Positions 47,028 through 58,967 of a stretch of DNA of 64,000 nt are shown in pieces. The DNA lies in assembly GCF_040183065.1 (NCBI RefSeq), contig NC_091120.1, forward strand, positions 183,546,396 through 183,610,395. The letters run 5' to 3'. The translations under genes were made by a program, and so were the position numbers. Numbering within the stretch: position 1 is the first letter of the stretch; every line of letters starts with the position of its first letter. Under the pieces are notes generated by a model. It ran no database searches. It saw nothing but the letters and a program-made list of their open reading frames with translations, and was not told where the DNA came from. This DNA is from Periplaneta americana. Taxonomy: Eukaryota; Arthropoda; Insecta; Blattodea; Blattidae.

Positions 47028-48012
47028 GGCCCAATTGTATAAAACTCCCTGACTAAAGATCAACTTTGATCGAAGATCGAAAAGTGAACCGAGTTCAGAC
47101 ACTTCTTGTATTGTATAAAACTTTTCTGCGATCAAATTATCTTGGTTCAAATGCAATCTAAGTTCACGTCAAAAGGATTTGGCAACATCGCATAAACAGG
47201 TGAAATACGTGATGTGCGGACCATGTTACACAGGTTTGTTCAGTGTTGCCAATCTAGTGACTTTAACTCTTTTTCAACAACAATTACTTTTAACTTTTAT
47301 ATTGCTTAAATAGGGATTTAGTGACCTTTGTAGCACCCCATAGTGACAAAATTTAATCTTTCTTTGTTGATAATGAGAAATCTAGCGACTTTACAACTAC
47401 TTTTTGGCGACTTTCCGTATTACATTCTGTTGGAGACACTGGTTTTTTGTGCTATGTAAATAATGGCGGACAATAAGAAGAAGGTTGACTGTTCTCCGAG
47501 TTGTTATCATGTTATGGTGTTTGATACTGCTAAACATAATAAAGCTTTATAAAACGACAATTTTCCTTTATTAATACGGTTAATTGAACATTTATGAATG
47601 CACCTGTCATATCCATTAATAATTAATGGTTGTTATAAACATAATATAATTATAGGTTATGTTATTTGATACTGCTGAACACGATAGAGCCTTATAAAAT
47701 ATAAGCATGTTTGCGTATTAAGGCAAGAAATTGAAAGAAATATATATAAATGTACCTAACATATCTATTAAAATTAATAATAATGGATATTTTATTTGCA
47801 CAATCTGTCACTCGTATATTTCAAACAGAAAAGAAATAACTGAACTTGGATCATCTAACTTAATCGGAGAAATTTCTTCAGTCAAAGTTGACTTTAGTTT
47901 GAGACAAATTAATCTCAGATTAGACTTTATACAACACAAAATTCCAAGTTCAGCTGAAACAAGGTTCAATTTAACCTCTGATCTAAGATTAAATGGTTTA
48001 TACAATCGGGCC
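47028..48012. mobile_element. Non-autonomous PIF/Harbinger-type element
   Basis: Inverted ends ggcccaattgtataaaac and tttatacaatcgggcc, flanked by TAA on both sides. No transposase frame was recognised in the 985 bp. The ends differ from those at 38524, so it is another family. Confidence 0.88.
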
Positions 48013-48449
48013 TAAAGCGTTAAGAACTCCGTCACCGAGTCCCGTATCGAGGTATGCTCTGTTCAGTTCACAATTATAAGCTGTTCGGTCGAATCTTGAA
48101 ATCGGGTGATTTAATTATCACGTTCCGTATAGTTAAGATTTATAATTTAGTAAATTAAAGTAGAACCTGTTGTTATTTAGTATAGTTAAAATCCTTTCAA
48201 TACACAGTGGGCGTAATCTCCATAATGTAATTAACATATTAGTAAGCCTAAGACACAGTCTCAACCCACACTGTTAAAAGCAGTTTATTCTCCTCAAAAT
48301 AATCATAATTAAATTTTCAGACAATGTTCTAATTTCTTAGACACAATTGGGACAAATGTAAATGATCTATAATTACTGTATATTTGAGTCCTAGGTTAAA
48401 TGACATTGGTCTATAGTAGTTAATATTTAATAATCTTTACGTTTTCCAG
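48013..48449. other. Intron 4 tail before exon 5
   Basis: AT-rich; nothing recognised other than the exon 5 acceptor. Confidence 0.5.
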
Positions 48450-48608
48450 AAACTCCTGAATCTGATCAGTCTTAGCCACATCAAACCAATGCCGCACGTG
48501 CTGTCAAAGATTGGCCAGTTGCTCTGCATTGATACGCCCGTGATCAGTGTCATCTGCCAGAAATTTTTAACATTATTTATGGAGATTGACTTACAAAAAA
48601 TGAATCAA
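48450..48608 (+). CDS. Acid lipase exon 5: cap region, divergent
   Basis: Residues 223-275. Acceptor gttttccag and donor gtaagt (48609), phase 0 on both sides. It begins KLLNLISLSHIKP, continues through VLSKIGQLLC and ends LQKMNQ. This fits the cap (lid) region of acid lipases, including the pair of cysteines about ten residues apart (C248 and C258), which form a disulfide in the family. The usual I-x-GFD motif after the second cysteine reads MEID here, an unusual loss of the glycine. The donor lies directly against a microsatellite and LINE tail (see the repeat at 48609). The exon is recognised mainly by position, phase and cysteine spacing. Confidence 0.85.
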
Positions 48609-48722
48609 GTAAGTAGTAGTAGCAGCAGTAGTAGTAATAGCAGCAGTAGCAGTAGTAGTTGTAGTTGTAGTAGCAGCAGTAACAGTAGTAGTAGTAGTAG
48701 TAGTAGTAGTAGCAGTAGTAGT
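48609..48722. repeat. (AGT/AGC)n microsatellite abutting the exon 5 donor
   Basis: The donor gtaagt is followed directly by agtagtagcagcag and further interrupted AGT/AGC units for about 110 bp. The repeat appears to be the tail of the antisense LINE that follows. It is the only exon boundary in the gene that touches a repeat. Confidence 0.92.
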
Positions 48723-49199
48723 TATTGTTTTATTTTTCCTGGCAGAGTTAAACCCATAAGGCCTTCTCTTCCACTCAACCAGGTTTCAATAATATACATG
48801 AAGTACAAAAATTATGTGACAGTTTACAAGACAACACAAAAGGAGATACCTTAGAAATTACATAAAATATAGTAGAAAATTACAAATAGTCAAGATCAGT
48901 TGCATAACATAAGGAGAATATAAAATAAAGTAGAAAATTACATACAATAAAAATCAGTAACTTAACATAAGGGGAATGTATACAATTTATAAGACATGGT
49001 CTGTTCAAGATAAATTCGATGAGTAATTCACTTGAGATATATTATACAGTTAATATACTAATAGGGAAATATATGTGGGTTACAAGACATAAAAAGTTGA
49101 ATAGTAAAATGGTACTATATCGCATACAGATTCAAATGATTAAGTAAAATATCAAGAATAAAAAGGAAAAAAAAAGAAGGTAAAAGATATAAGGTAACA

Positions 49200-49470
49200 T
49201 GCCATGAAGGCACTTGTGGGGGATGGAGGTAGAGCTCCATGCTTTCCATGACCTCGGCACTAGAATGAGGTGGTGTGGTCGGCACCACGCTCTGACCGCC
49301 TTTTACCTCCGGGAAAGACCCGGTACTAAATTTTATAGGAGGCTGAGTGAACCTCGGGGCCGTTCTGAAAGTTTAGCAAAGAGAAAAAATCCTGTCACCA
49401 CCTGGGATCGAACCCCGGACCTCCAGTCCGTAGCCAGCTGCTCTACCAACTGAGCTACCCGGCCGCCAAA
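49200..49470 (-). mobile_element. tRNA-derived SINE in the LINE 3' UTR
   Basis: The minus strand has an A box (tagctcagttggtagagc) and B box (ggggttcgatcccagg) near 49465-49395, then a body of about 190 bp. It interrupts the 3' region of the LINE. Confidence 0.85.
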
Positions 49471-50789
49471 AGAGAGAGGACAAAAATAAAAACTTAGTCA
49501 TTTAAGACTATTTAGGGACATCCGCAAGAGTCTAGTTCTGTTCAATAAAAACATTTCTAAGTAGAGTGTGCTTAAAAGATTTTAGACTCCGATTGCCCCT
49601 GACGTCCTGTGACAAGGAATTCCAGGAACGGGCTGTGTGTATTGTGAACGAAGGAGAGTGGACAGATGTTTCATGATATGGAATTGATAGAACAAAGTTA
49701 TGCTGTGAACGCGTATCACGGTTGTGGTGGGATGCTAAAAGTGTGAAGCGAGGAATTAGGTAAATACAGTAGGTGTGGAATTATTTAAAATCTGATACAG
49801 CAAACAGAGTGAATGAACTGAATGTCTCTCTTGTAAATGAAGCCAAGATAATTGTAAGAAATACTCGGAGACATGATCAAAGCGACGACTGTTAAAAATG
49901 AAACGGACACAAGCATTATGAACACGCTGAAGCCCCAATGACAATTCAACACTAAGATCACTATACAAAACGTCGCAATAGTCAAAGTAAGGCATCACCA
50001 GGGTCTGTATCAAGATCTATATCAGTTTGGAAGGAAAGAAAGTGTTCACTCTTTTCAATGACTGCAAGATCGACAAAGTTTTGTTAGACATATTTTATCT
50101 GTGCATTCCAGCTGAGATTAGAGTCGAAATGGAAACCTAAGTTTTTAACGGTAGTACTGAATGGTATTATAATATTATTTAAAGTCACTGGCAAAAGTGT
50201 ATTAATGCTGATGGAAGATAGTAATCTTTGATGTCATAGTAGAATTACTTGCATTTTACTTGGATTAAGGTTTAGCCCCATTTTCTAGCTGACTAACGTA
50301 AGATCGTGATTTAATTTTGATAGGCTATCATTAATTGAGTTTTGTCGTGAATGTATATATCTCTGAAGATCATCTGCATAGTGATGGTGCTGACAATGTT
50401 TAAGGACAGTAGAGATGTTGTTAATCTAAACTGCGAAAAGTAGAGGCCCTAGTACAGATTCTTGAGGGATTCCTGTCTTCACGTCTCGCTATGAAGAAAC
50501 CCGATTATTGTGAGACACACATTGATGGCGATCGCGAAGGTAATACTCCATCCACATGATTGCCGTTTCTGATAAATGTAACATTTTATGCTTTGCAATA
50601 AGTATATCAATATCGATAGTCTCAAATGCTCGAGAAAAGTCCAGTAGTGATAATATGGTCACTTCGTGTCTGTCTATAGCTCCACGAGGATCTTCAGTGA
50701 TCTTTTGTAGGACGTAGAGGTGCTATGATTTGGTCTGAAACCAGACTGGAGTGGGTCAAGGAGATTATGGCACCAACATGCGCGAAGTT

Positions 50790-51460
50790 TTAAATTGCCG
50801 CCCAGCAGGGTACAGGAGTGGGGGTTGTTTGGGTTACGGTTCTCAAGCTCAGAGCGGCAGGCATATCCATTTCATCTCTTTCTAAAAACATTCGTCTTAC
50901 CTTAGTATCACCACTTTCCTACTCAAGAGTCCGAAGGTACCTAATGGAATTACGCCCGGTATTCCATCTTTACATTCTTATTCTTATGGAAATGTTCTAA
51001 AAAATACTGTCCATCACGTGCTCAATTTCAATGTAATTAATCTCTACTTTCTTCACATAATCATACACTGATATTCATTCTTGGAAGAAGCGATTGCAGA
51101 GTCGGCCTCTGCTTATGCGTAGCGTAGAAATTATAAATGAGTCTTCTTATGACTTCCTCATCAAAACTGTCTACAGCTGCAACAATCTTCTTCTTCGGCT
51201 GTGATTTTTCCGGACTGGAGAAAGATCTGCTGTTCCTGCCTCAATATTTTTTCCCTTCTTTCCTGATTCTTGCCAAGGTTCGCTTTGAAATACCAGTGGC
51301 AGCCAGTACTCTTGCACACACGCTTTTCAATGGAATTGGTATTCCGTTTACAACCAACTAACCCAACACCCCTCCAGTTGAGTGTGAGGGCGAGTCCAAG
51401 CAAACGAACTAAAATGCGTCCCTCGCGCCGATGCCATAACTTCTCGTCCGGGCTCTAGTC
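50790..51460 (-). pseudogene. Transposase-like insertion in the LINE (DDE-associated HTH family)
   Basis: The minus strand near 51330-51180, across frames, reads as AATGISKRTLARIRKEGKN, a helix-turn-helix. Near 51172-51070 it reads SFDEEVIRRLIYNFYATH and QRPTLQSLLP. This is the N-terminal region of a large transposase family common in arthropod genomes, whose catalytic part is missing here. A related fragment on the plus strand is at 54130-54460. The boundaries are approximate. Confidence 0.7.
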
Positions 51461-53109
51461 GGTGAGCTGCCTGTGGCCTATACGTTCTAGTACCTTAGAT
51501 AATGTCGGAAGAATACTTATTGGTCTGTAGTCGGTAGGAGTGGTAGGCTGAGTGACTTTAGGGACGGGTCGAACAAGAGCATATTTCCATTGTACAGGGT
51601 AGGAGGATGTGATAAGAGAAGCGTTGACGATATGTGTAAGAGTTGGATAAACAATGTCGATTATTTTATTAAGCGTTATTGCGGTAATACCGTCGGTGTC
51701 TTGTGCTTTTGTTTTGATAGGTTTTAAAGATTTAATTATGTCTCTAGGAGATACATCAGACAGAAAAAAATTTCTCACGCATAGGGGGAGGTCGGGATAT
51801 GAGTTAATTTATAACTTGTTATGTGACACTGTCAGGACAAATGGGTGGTGACGAAGTATAATGGTCATTTAGTTCGTCGAGTGAAATGCTAATAGTCTCA
51901 GTCTGTGGTTTTTGTTTACCTAGACCCATTGTCCGTAGGTTTTTCCATAAGATATTTGCTGTGGTTTCAGGTTCGATAAGTCTGGGGCTATGCTGGATTT
52001 TGGCATTGCATATTATTTGCGTCGTTCTGTTTCTCAGGCTTTTGTAATACTGCCCGTTATTAGCGGTTTTGTGACGTTTATAAGTACGAAAAGGCGCATC
52101 CTTCTCGCCATTAGTTCTCTTATTATGTCGGTCATCCACGGGACAGGAAGTCTGGATACTCGTCTAGTCTTTACGGGTACATGTTTGTTGTATAGTTGTA
52201 GTACCATATAATTGAAAGCTTCCACTTTCTCATTAACAGTATGTAAGTTCCAAATAGAATTCAAAGGCATTTCTAAAGCGTCAGCTGTAAGTTGAGTTTC
52301 GTCAATGTTATTCATGTCCCTGTAAGATATTATCTTGGATATCCATGTAGGACACTGAAGCGAGTATTCTACGTAAATTAAGTCATGTTCTGAGGTACCG
52401 GGCGCTGGTAGTTGTCCGTGTCTTAGGATTCTCTGTGGATGAATGGTCACAATTAGGTCAAGTATTAAGTATTAACATATATTTAAGTGTGGAGTGAGTT
52501 TTTTATATTAATTGCAATTTTTATGAACAAAGGCTATTCATGTGCGATGAAATAATATTACAGAAAATAAAATGAAAGTGGCAGGGAAAAACAAAACGCG
52601 TGCAGAAAATGTATCTTTACTTTTGCATTGTTCACAACAAATTCCATACGTTCCCTTGAATAAGCGATTGGGTTTCGTTGGTAGAATTCTTGACAGCTTT
52701 ATTTTCCTGAACAAGATCATCTAAGGGTTAGTGACACACAGAGTGAACCGTAAATAATTTAATTAATTTCAGAGGGTTATTCTTTGAGTTATTCCAAACA
52801 AATAAGTTTAATAGAATTGTACTCATTCTTGCTTTTTTTCCAATATAACATACTGAATCACTAAATATGAAAAAGGAATAAGTCACAGTTTTGGAAAAAA
52901 TGAGTTAAGACTGTAGTCATACTAATTTCGGCATATTCTTTCATTCTGCATCAAAAAGGGACAGGTCCCGCATCTCCTTAGTCTAGATTTGAACACTTTA
53001 ATTTTCACGTTTACTTTGAAAAGGAGCTTAGTCCACGACTTGTTCCCTTCTCATAAGGAATTCGAGTTTGTTGTCCCTGCCATCTAGAGGAAAAAATATG
53101 TATCATGAG

Positions 53110-53460
53110 TAAAATGGCGTCAAACGATGAAACTAGTACTTCTTCCTGCTAAACGAAGAAAGGTGTTGCCTCACATTCCGGTCCAAGAGATATTTTCCTT
53201 GAGACAACTCTGGTGTTTTGTGTTTGGTATAAAAAATCTTAAAACAGGAAAATCCCAATTCTACACGTATCATGAAGGTCTTGGAAGAAAAGGGCCCAAT
53301 GAGGTTTGCACTCTCTTGAATGACTACATTCAAAGCAATATTCCTATTAATGTGAAATATCTATAGGCTATGTATTTACTTACAGTGCTCCAGACCAAAA
53401 TCGCAATCACACAGTAGCTCGTGTCTTACTAACATTAATATTTTACATTATTTAATGTGT
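53110..53460 (+). pseudogene. DDE transposase-like catalytic fragment
   Basis: 53142-53366 reads PAKRRKVLPHIPVQEIFSLR, QLWCFVFGIKNL and YTYHEGLGRKGPNEV. After a frame change near 53360 it reads YSAPDQNRNHTVARVLLTL. The GPNEV and D-Q-N-R-N-H blocks are typical of the catalytic region of the same broad transposase group. It ends about 170 bp before exon 6, with a stop and no element ends identified. Confidence 0.72.
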
Positions 53461-53624
53461 GTGTATGAGAGCTCATATCCTGGTAGAATTGTGGCATATG
53501 AGAACATTGATGATTTGATCTCCCCTATGGTTTGCAGTTAAGAACAACATGAAATACAATTAAAATGAACGTAATGGTTGAAGAAAACATATTGTTTACT
53601 TACTTCATGCTATTTTATTTACAG

Positions 53625-53709
53625 TCTTTCATTGCTGTGTATATAAACAACGCATTTTCGGGAGCGCCCGTCAAGCAAATGATGCATTTGGTACAGCTCA
53701 ATAAATCTG
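53625..53709 (+). CDS. Acid lipase exon 6: PAG-S-x-K-Q helix segment
   Basis: Residues 276-303 plus one base of codon 304. Acceptor atttacag, donor gtaaga (53710). The product ends SGAPVKQMMHLVQLNKS, which corresponds to the family block usually written AGAS-x-KQ-x-x-H-x-x-Q-x-x-x-SG. The first half (SFIAVYINNAF) is less conserved than in most members. The split codon completes to GGG (Gly304) on joining to exon 7, giving the expected SG-RF junction. Confidence 0.9.
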
Positions 53710-54129
53710 GTAAGAATTCATACAATTTCTCATTCTAAATAACATTTTCAGACTATGTTGGACCAATACTAAAGGCCGCGAATGAAGTTTAGAGTATGGA
53801 AGATAGCTTCAAATTAAACATTAAAATGGAATCAATTGTATTTTCCATTAGACTAGACGGCAATTCGGAAGGCGGGCGGCTACTAGATGCGCCGTGGCCT
53901 GTATGGCATGTGACGTCACAAGCTTGAACAAGAGAGCCAATCAGAATCAGTCAGTAACAAGTGCTTCTCGAGTTACTTTGTTCACGTGTGAGTGTTTTAA
54001 AACATCGAATAAGTAAAACTAACATATACTGTGTATGTGTAAGATAAATAAATGGAAGGAGTACTATAAAAAGACAAATACTGCACAGGCAGACGCGGTA
54101 AATAGTGTTTAAGGTGTATAATTATATTA

Positions 54130-54465
54130 AAACATTAACGAGCAGAACTCTGCTGGGCATCATGGTGCTGCAACGTCCAACGCGCAGGGACGACTGCAGA
54201 AGCATGTGGTGTGGGATTGCGAGCCGTACAAAAAATTGTTAGTGTAGGAAACAAATCTTTTAATATGAGTGGAACTTCCACGTTTCGTTCTTCTGGAAAA
54301 TATCATCGTCGTGAAAAAAACAGTCTCTGAATTAGAGGATTTTAATAAAAGTGTGCTGCGACGTACAGTTAGATATGTACCTTCGAGAATCCGACTCTGA
54401 AGAATCTGACGGGACTGATGAGAGAATCAGCGACTTCGATTAAAACCAGGTACTGAATATTCATT
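54130..54465 (+). pseudogene. Transposase N-terminal fragment with helix-turn-helix
   Basis: Across frames the plus strand reads TTAEACGVGLRAVQKIVSVG, then FRSSGKYHRREK and ELEDFNKSVLRRTVR. This matches the HTH and R-R-T-V block layout of the fragment at 50790-51460. No catalytic region follows. Confidence 0.7.
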
Positions 54466-54645
54466 AAATCCTAATTTATCTGAAATGTGACAATATAACA
54501 TGGTACTCGTAATTATTGTTTTAGGGTATTTAACTAGCTAAAATAATTTGAGCCTAGAAATAGACCTAAATACACTTTCTACTTAAATAGTGTATCATTT
54601 TTTTCTAGTAATACACCGCATACATTTCGTATTAAAACTGTGCGA

Positions 54646-54696
54646 TAATAATAATAATGATAATAATAATAATAATAATAATAATAATTATTATTA

Positions 54697-54739
<43 letters not shown>
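54646..54739. repeat. (AAT)n/(ATT)n microsatellite
   Basis: AAT units change to ATT units, a self-complementary tract. Confidence 0.95.
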
Positions 54740-54952
54740 CCGCACATAAAAATCTTAAAACTTGGTATAAGCATTATTAATAGAACGCAAGATTTGATAA
54801 TGTTCTGATAAAAGGTTTGTCATGCTTGCAGTAATCAACGGATAAGGTTATTATTATCTTTTTAAAATTGAAATTCTCTCCTCAGCTACTTGCATTGCGC
54901 GCGCGCGTGAAGTACGATGTGGCAATGCTGTACATTGCCTTTGAGCGTATTC

Positions 54953-55466
54953 CGAATCTCACCGGTGAGCAATCCGATGGCATCACAGTGTTCCGAATTC
55001 CACCGATGACGTCATTGATGCTCCACCGGTGTCGCACCGGTGCCATCAGCTTGCACAGGTGGTGGCAGTCTCCATCAGCCGCCATCAGTGAATCTGATTG
55101 GTTCTTGTATAGGGCAGGAATTAGGAGACGAATAACATCGTGCACTGTTGTGTCATGGCGGTGTGTTCTGCTTTAGTTCTGCTGCTTTGTTTGTAATGAG
55201 CATAACGTAAAAACAATATGTTAATGGCTTATGAGCGAACATGTCAACGGACCAGTTATTACTACTGGTTCAAGAAATAAATTGTTTATGCTCTCTTTTC
55301 TTTGAACGAGATGGGAGAACGAAAATTTCGCAAAATTTTGCTAGCGTAGCACAGACAACAACTTGTACAGTCGCCATGACAGCATCGATCCTTCCAGCAG
55401 TTTTGTTCCTTATTTCGCTGCAACGTGACGTCATTGATGCCACCGGACCGGTGAGATTCGGAATAC
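54953..55466. mobile_element. TA-flanked TIR element, copy 2
   Basis: Second copy of 21093-21598, nearly identical, with ends ttccgaatctcaccggtgag and ccggtgagattcggaa and TA on both sides. Confidence 0.88.
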
Positions 55467-56271
55467 GTTTCTCTCACTATCTGTCTCTTTCGACGCAAAC
55501 GCTAGCAGCCGACCGCCTTCCCAACTGGCGTCTAGTTTTTTTTCTAGTAATGCTGTTATCGTAACGATTCTAAGTTCAGAATCTATTTGTAGCATACCAT
55601 ATATTCTAAACAAGAAATGCATTGTATTTATTAAATCTGTGAACGTGAACAAAAGACATCTCTCATTTTCGCTCAAAATACGTTTTCGTGTTTTGAAGAA
55701 AAACTTTGAAATATAATTTTTGACCTTCTTGAAACGAATGTTCATATGTAGGACCAATATTAGGCTATACATAAATCTCGATGAAATATTCTTTTTTATT
55801 TTCTATGTCTGATTTTGACATTAAAGGTCTGTTCTGACTGTAATTTAATATTCTCCATATGCCTTTTGGTAATACACTGTTTCTCAAAAGGATAGCGTTC
55901 TGTCTATCCTTATATCTTTTTGCACAACTTGCAAAATGCAGTTTTTTTTTCCTTTACTAAAAAAAATATTCCTTTCCGAACTTCTCTATAAGTTCGTTCT
56001 GAAGGAAACGCTAGATACTCTTAATTTTCGACATTTTCCTCAGTACTGTGAATTATAAAACATCGAAATTAACACTCACATAAATATGCCTAAATAAAGT
56101 CAAAATGAAAAGACAAAGAAGAAATAAAGCAGTCAAGAAATGAAAGAAGAAACGAAAAATGAAATAATAGGAGAAATAAAAAATTATACATGGTGGGCCA
56201 GTCAAACGGAAACATTTGATGGGAGTATACTGTTCATATGGATAGGGTGAGAATGATTGGGTGAGATTGGA
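55467..56271. other. Intron 6 sequence, nothing identified
   Basis: AT-rich; no element ends recognised. Confidence 0.45.
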
Positions 56272-57168
56272 TTGGATAAAAAGTAATGGCTACAGTTCGA
56301 TATTTCTGACATGGCTTTATTCACAGGGGTACAACATTTATGTACCTTCTATATAGTCGCACCCCTTAATTATTATGTTTTGCCAAATGTTTGGAAGGCG
56401 TCGTACACCATCAGCGCGTCCATCTTTGTTGATGTTCCGTATTGACCGCCCTAAAGCACGGATAAGTTCATCTCTGGTATTGTACCGGGTCCCTCGCAGT
56501 GGTTCTTTCACTTTGGTGAAAAAGATCGTAATCGCATGGATCATATCGGGTGAGTACGGTGGATGTTCCAGTAGTCCGCGTTTTCCGTCTGCCTTGGAGG
56601 TACAGCGTGGTGCAGTATTACCCCATCAGTGTCATACGCCACAATGAACATCTCCTTCACAGCACTTTGTGTAGGGCGCACTTTCTTTGGGCGAGGAGAA
56701 CCGGGATGCCTCCATTCATTCGATTGGCGTTTCAAGTTTGGTTCATACGAGCGAGTCCAGTTTTCATCCATAGCGACGATTCGTTCAAGAAAGTCGTCAC
56801 CTTCCCTTTGGTGCCGGTGCAACAAGGCCTTCCCAGAACGCTTTAACCCATCGTGCAACTGTGCGATATGGCAACGCTGCATCGCCACATGCTTCACGCA
56901 GTCCCTGAAAACATTCTTGTGCACTATGACCTCGTGCCATTTCAATTTTGATCCAGGAACGTTGCTCTAGTTTTGTAAGGATGGTCTTAGGGCGCTCGCA
57001 CTATCCCTATGAAAGTGAACGTTCTACACACTGCAGTAGATTGATGGAGCACTGTCGCCGCTGGCTGCACTAACTCATCTAACAGTCCTTGTTCATGTCT
57101 ACATAGCTGGCAGCTCTCGAACGCACCATCGTCACGTGACAGCAGTGTTGCCATTACTTTTTATCCAA
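56272..57168 (-). mobile_element. Internally deleted mariner element
   Basis: Perfect inverted ends ttggataaaaagtaatggc and gccattactttttatccaa. The minus strand 56945-56541 reads DGLKRSGKALLHRHQREGDD, FLERIVAMDENWTRSYEPNL and HPGSPRPKK, the first catalytic Asp block (MDE). It then jumps at about 56570 to the C-terminal end (56544-56338; KVKEPLRGTRYN, RRLPNIWQ). The block with the second and third acidic residues is deleted. Confidence 0.92.
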
Positions 57169-57249
57169 CCTATGTATAACCGTCTCTTCTCTACCTACTT
57201 GCTTTACAATTCATGACACAGGCGGTGACGTCACTATCTCCGCGTTCCC

Positions 57250-58190
57250 TAGCAACCAAGTTGTTTGCCTCTATTGTGTTTTGTTAAATGGTGCTCATCG
57301 TTACTGCAAACTGCAATTAATTAATTTCATTGGAACGTTGGGCCGCGGAACAGCGCGGCTAGACACATAAAGCGCATTATATTCATAACGAGTAATGTTG
57401 CAAGGTGTTGGTAAAATAATGGTTTGGTGTGCAATTTGGAAAAATCGTATTGTTAGGCCGTATTTTATTGAGCAGAACCTGAGTGCCATTTCTTATTTGA
57501 ACATGTTGCAAGGAAAACATCTTTCCTGATTTATTAAACGAAGAGGTGAATTCCCATATTTTTTTAACAAGATGGCACTCCACCCCACTATGGTCTTGCT
57601 GTTCGAAACTATCAGTCCACACCTGTGAAGTAACGGTCAGCGCGTCTCGCCGCGAAACCAGGTGGCCCGGGTTCGAATCCCGATCGGGGAAAGTTACCTG
57701 GTTGAGGTTTTTTCCGGAGTTTTGCCTCAACACAATACGAGCAAATGCTGGGTAACATTCGGTGCTGGACCCCGGACTCATTTCACCGGCATTATCACCT
57801 TCATATCACTCAGACGCTAAATAACCTAGATGTTGATACAGCATCGTAAAATAACCCAATAAAATAAAATAAGAAAACTATCTGGAATAACAGTTTCCTG
57901 GACACTGGCTTGGTTGGCGTGGACCAGTAGAATGGCCGGCCACATCTCTAGATTTAACACCCCTTGATTTTCTCTTTTGGGGTTTATAAAGAGCTCGGTA
58001 TATGAAGATAAAATTGAGAATGTGGAACATCTAAAGAACCCTATCATTTAGGCCTGTGCTAAAGTCACCCGGAAATGCTACAAAATGTTCTCTCTGACTG
58101 CATCGTCGAAAATGGACAACATATTGAGCACATTTGTAGAATTTTCTTTATGTGTCATTGTGACAATTATCATTTAATGAACTGAAAATG
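57250..58190 (+). pseudogene. Mariner-like transposase remnant split by a SINE
   Basis: Plus-strand segments: MVWCAIWKNRIVRPYFIEQN (57418-57477), then QDGTPPHYGLAVRNY near 57570-57613 (second Asp). After the SINE come HWLGWRGPVEWPATSLDLTP and LDFLFWGL near 57900-57985, with a PLDF block around the third acidic residue. Frameshifts and stops occur. A different mariner family from 56272. Confidence 0.85.
57614..57874 (+). mobile_element. tRNA-derived SINE with 8-bp target duplication
   Basis: B box cccgggttcgaatcccgatc; the body has gttgaggttttttccgg, a caccttcatatcactcag stretch and the tail gatgttgatacagcatcg with A-rich end. Target duplication aaactatc at 57606-57613 and 57875-57882. Confidence 0.92.
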
Positions 58191-58967
58191 ATTACAGATA
58201 ACTCAAAACAGATTCCACCATTGTTAATACATTGAAACTGTCATAGGTTAACCAAACAGTAATGGAGGAAAAGTTAATTACCAGAATTGCATAAAAATAC
58301 CTTTTCCAAAGCCTTCTTAGTACTGTACCATGTTATAAAATATCTGTACATGCAGTAACTAATGTTTGTGTCATTATGACAGTCATCTTTAAATAACTTG
58401 AAAACGATTAGATATGTCTCGAAACAGATTGTGTCATTATTTCTTTTTTCAGAAAATTTCACATGATTCTGAGTACCTACATGACCCCTTTCCATTCAAA
58501 ATTTCAAAATTGCATCCAAAATTGCGGCTTTTGAGATAGCTGAGGGCTAGAATCGAATGTGTCACTGGTAGAGCATTCGGTCTTACAAATACCGGTAATA
58601 ATCGAAAATCAAGCATATGGAAGATATTTATATGGTTCCAGACTTTTGATTCATCCTGCATTACGTGTGAGTTTACGATGAACGTTTTGAGTACACTACA
58701 GCATGAGATAGCTCATATGTGCTTTATTATATTTGCTCACTGTCTATGAAAAGTTTCTACTCCACTGTTCGCGCAGAGGCGGCCAAACTAAAAATATACA
58801 CCTGTAACAGATTTTATGTTGGAGTCAATATGACTACGACATATTTCAGAATCCTGTATGCTTTTCTGGTGACACGCATTCACACACCTACAATGCTAGT
58901 AAAATCAATAGCTGTAATTGTATTTTACGTAGACGGAATTGTAACATTGTCGGCTGATATTTTTCAG
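58191..58967. other. Intron 6 tail before exon 7
   Basis: AT-rich; nothing recognised except the exon 7 acceptor. Confidence 0.5.

Larger units (their letters stand above)
48723..52475 (-). mobile_element. Antisense LINE, 5'-truncated, with nested insertions
   Basis: Minus-strand coding in order. The end of an endonuclease domain, near 52470-52340, reads SEHDLIYVEYSL (the S-D-H-D-x-I block). A linker follows at 52139-51819. Reverse transcriptase motifs at 51778-51455 include DTDGITAITLNKI and KVTQPTTPTDYRPISILPTL; after a nested element come SGFRPNHSTSTS near 50750 and a LSLLDFSRAFETIDIDIL segment. A degraded Y-A-D-D box follows near 50370, and the C-terminal DYCDVLYSDLSVE and RVHNACVRF segments at 50013-49756. 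This is the Jockey/CR1-like layout. Frameshifts and stops occur throughout. Confidence 0.88.

Noticed and set aside
49395-49470. tRNA gene on the minus strand
   Set aside because: Good promoter boxes but no convincing anticodon arm, followed by a SINE body.
51161-51403. Novel host gene on the minus strand in intron 5
   Set aside because: Reading across frames shows helix-turn-helix blocks of a transposase family, inserted in a LINE.
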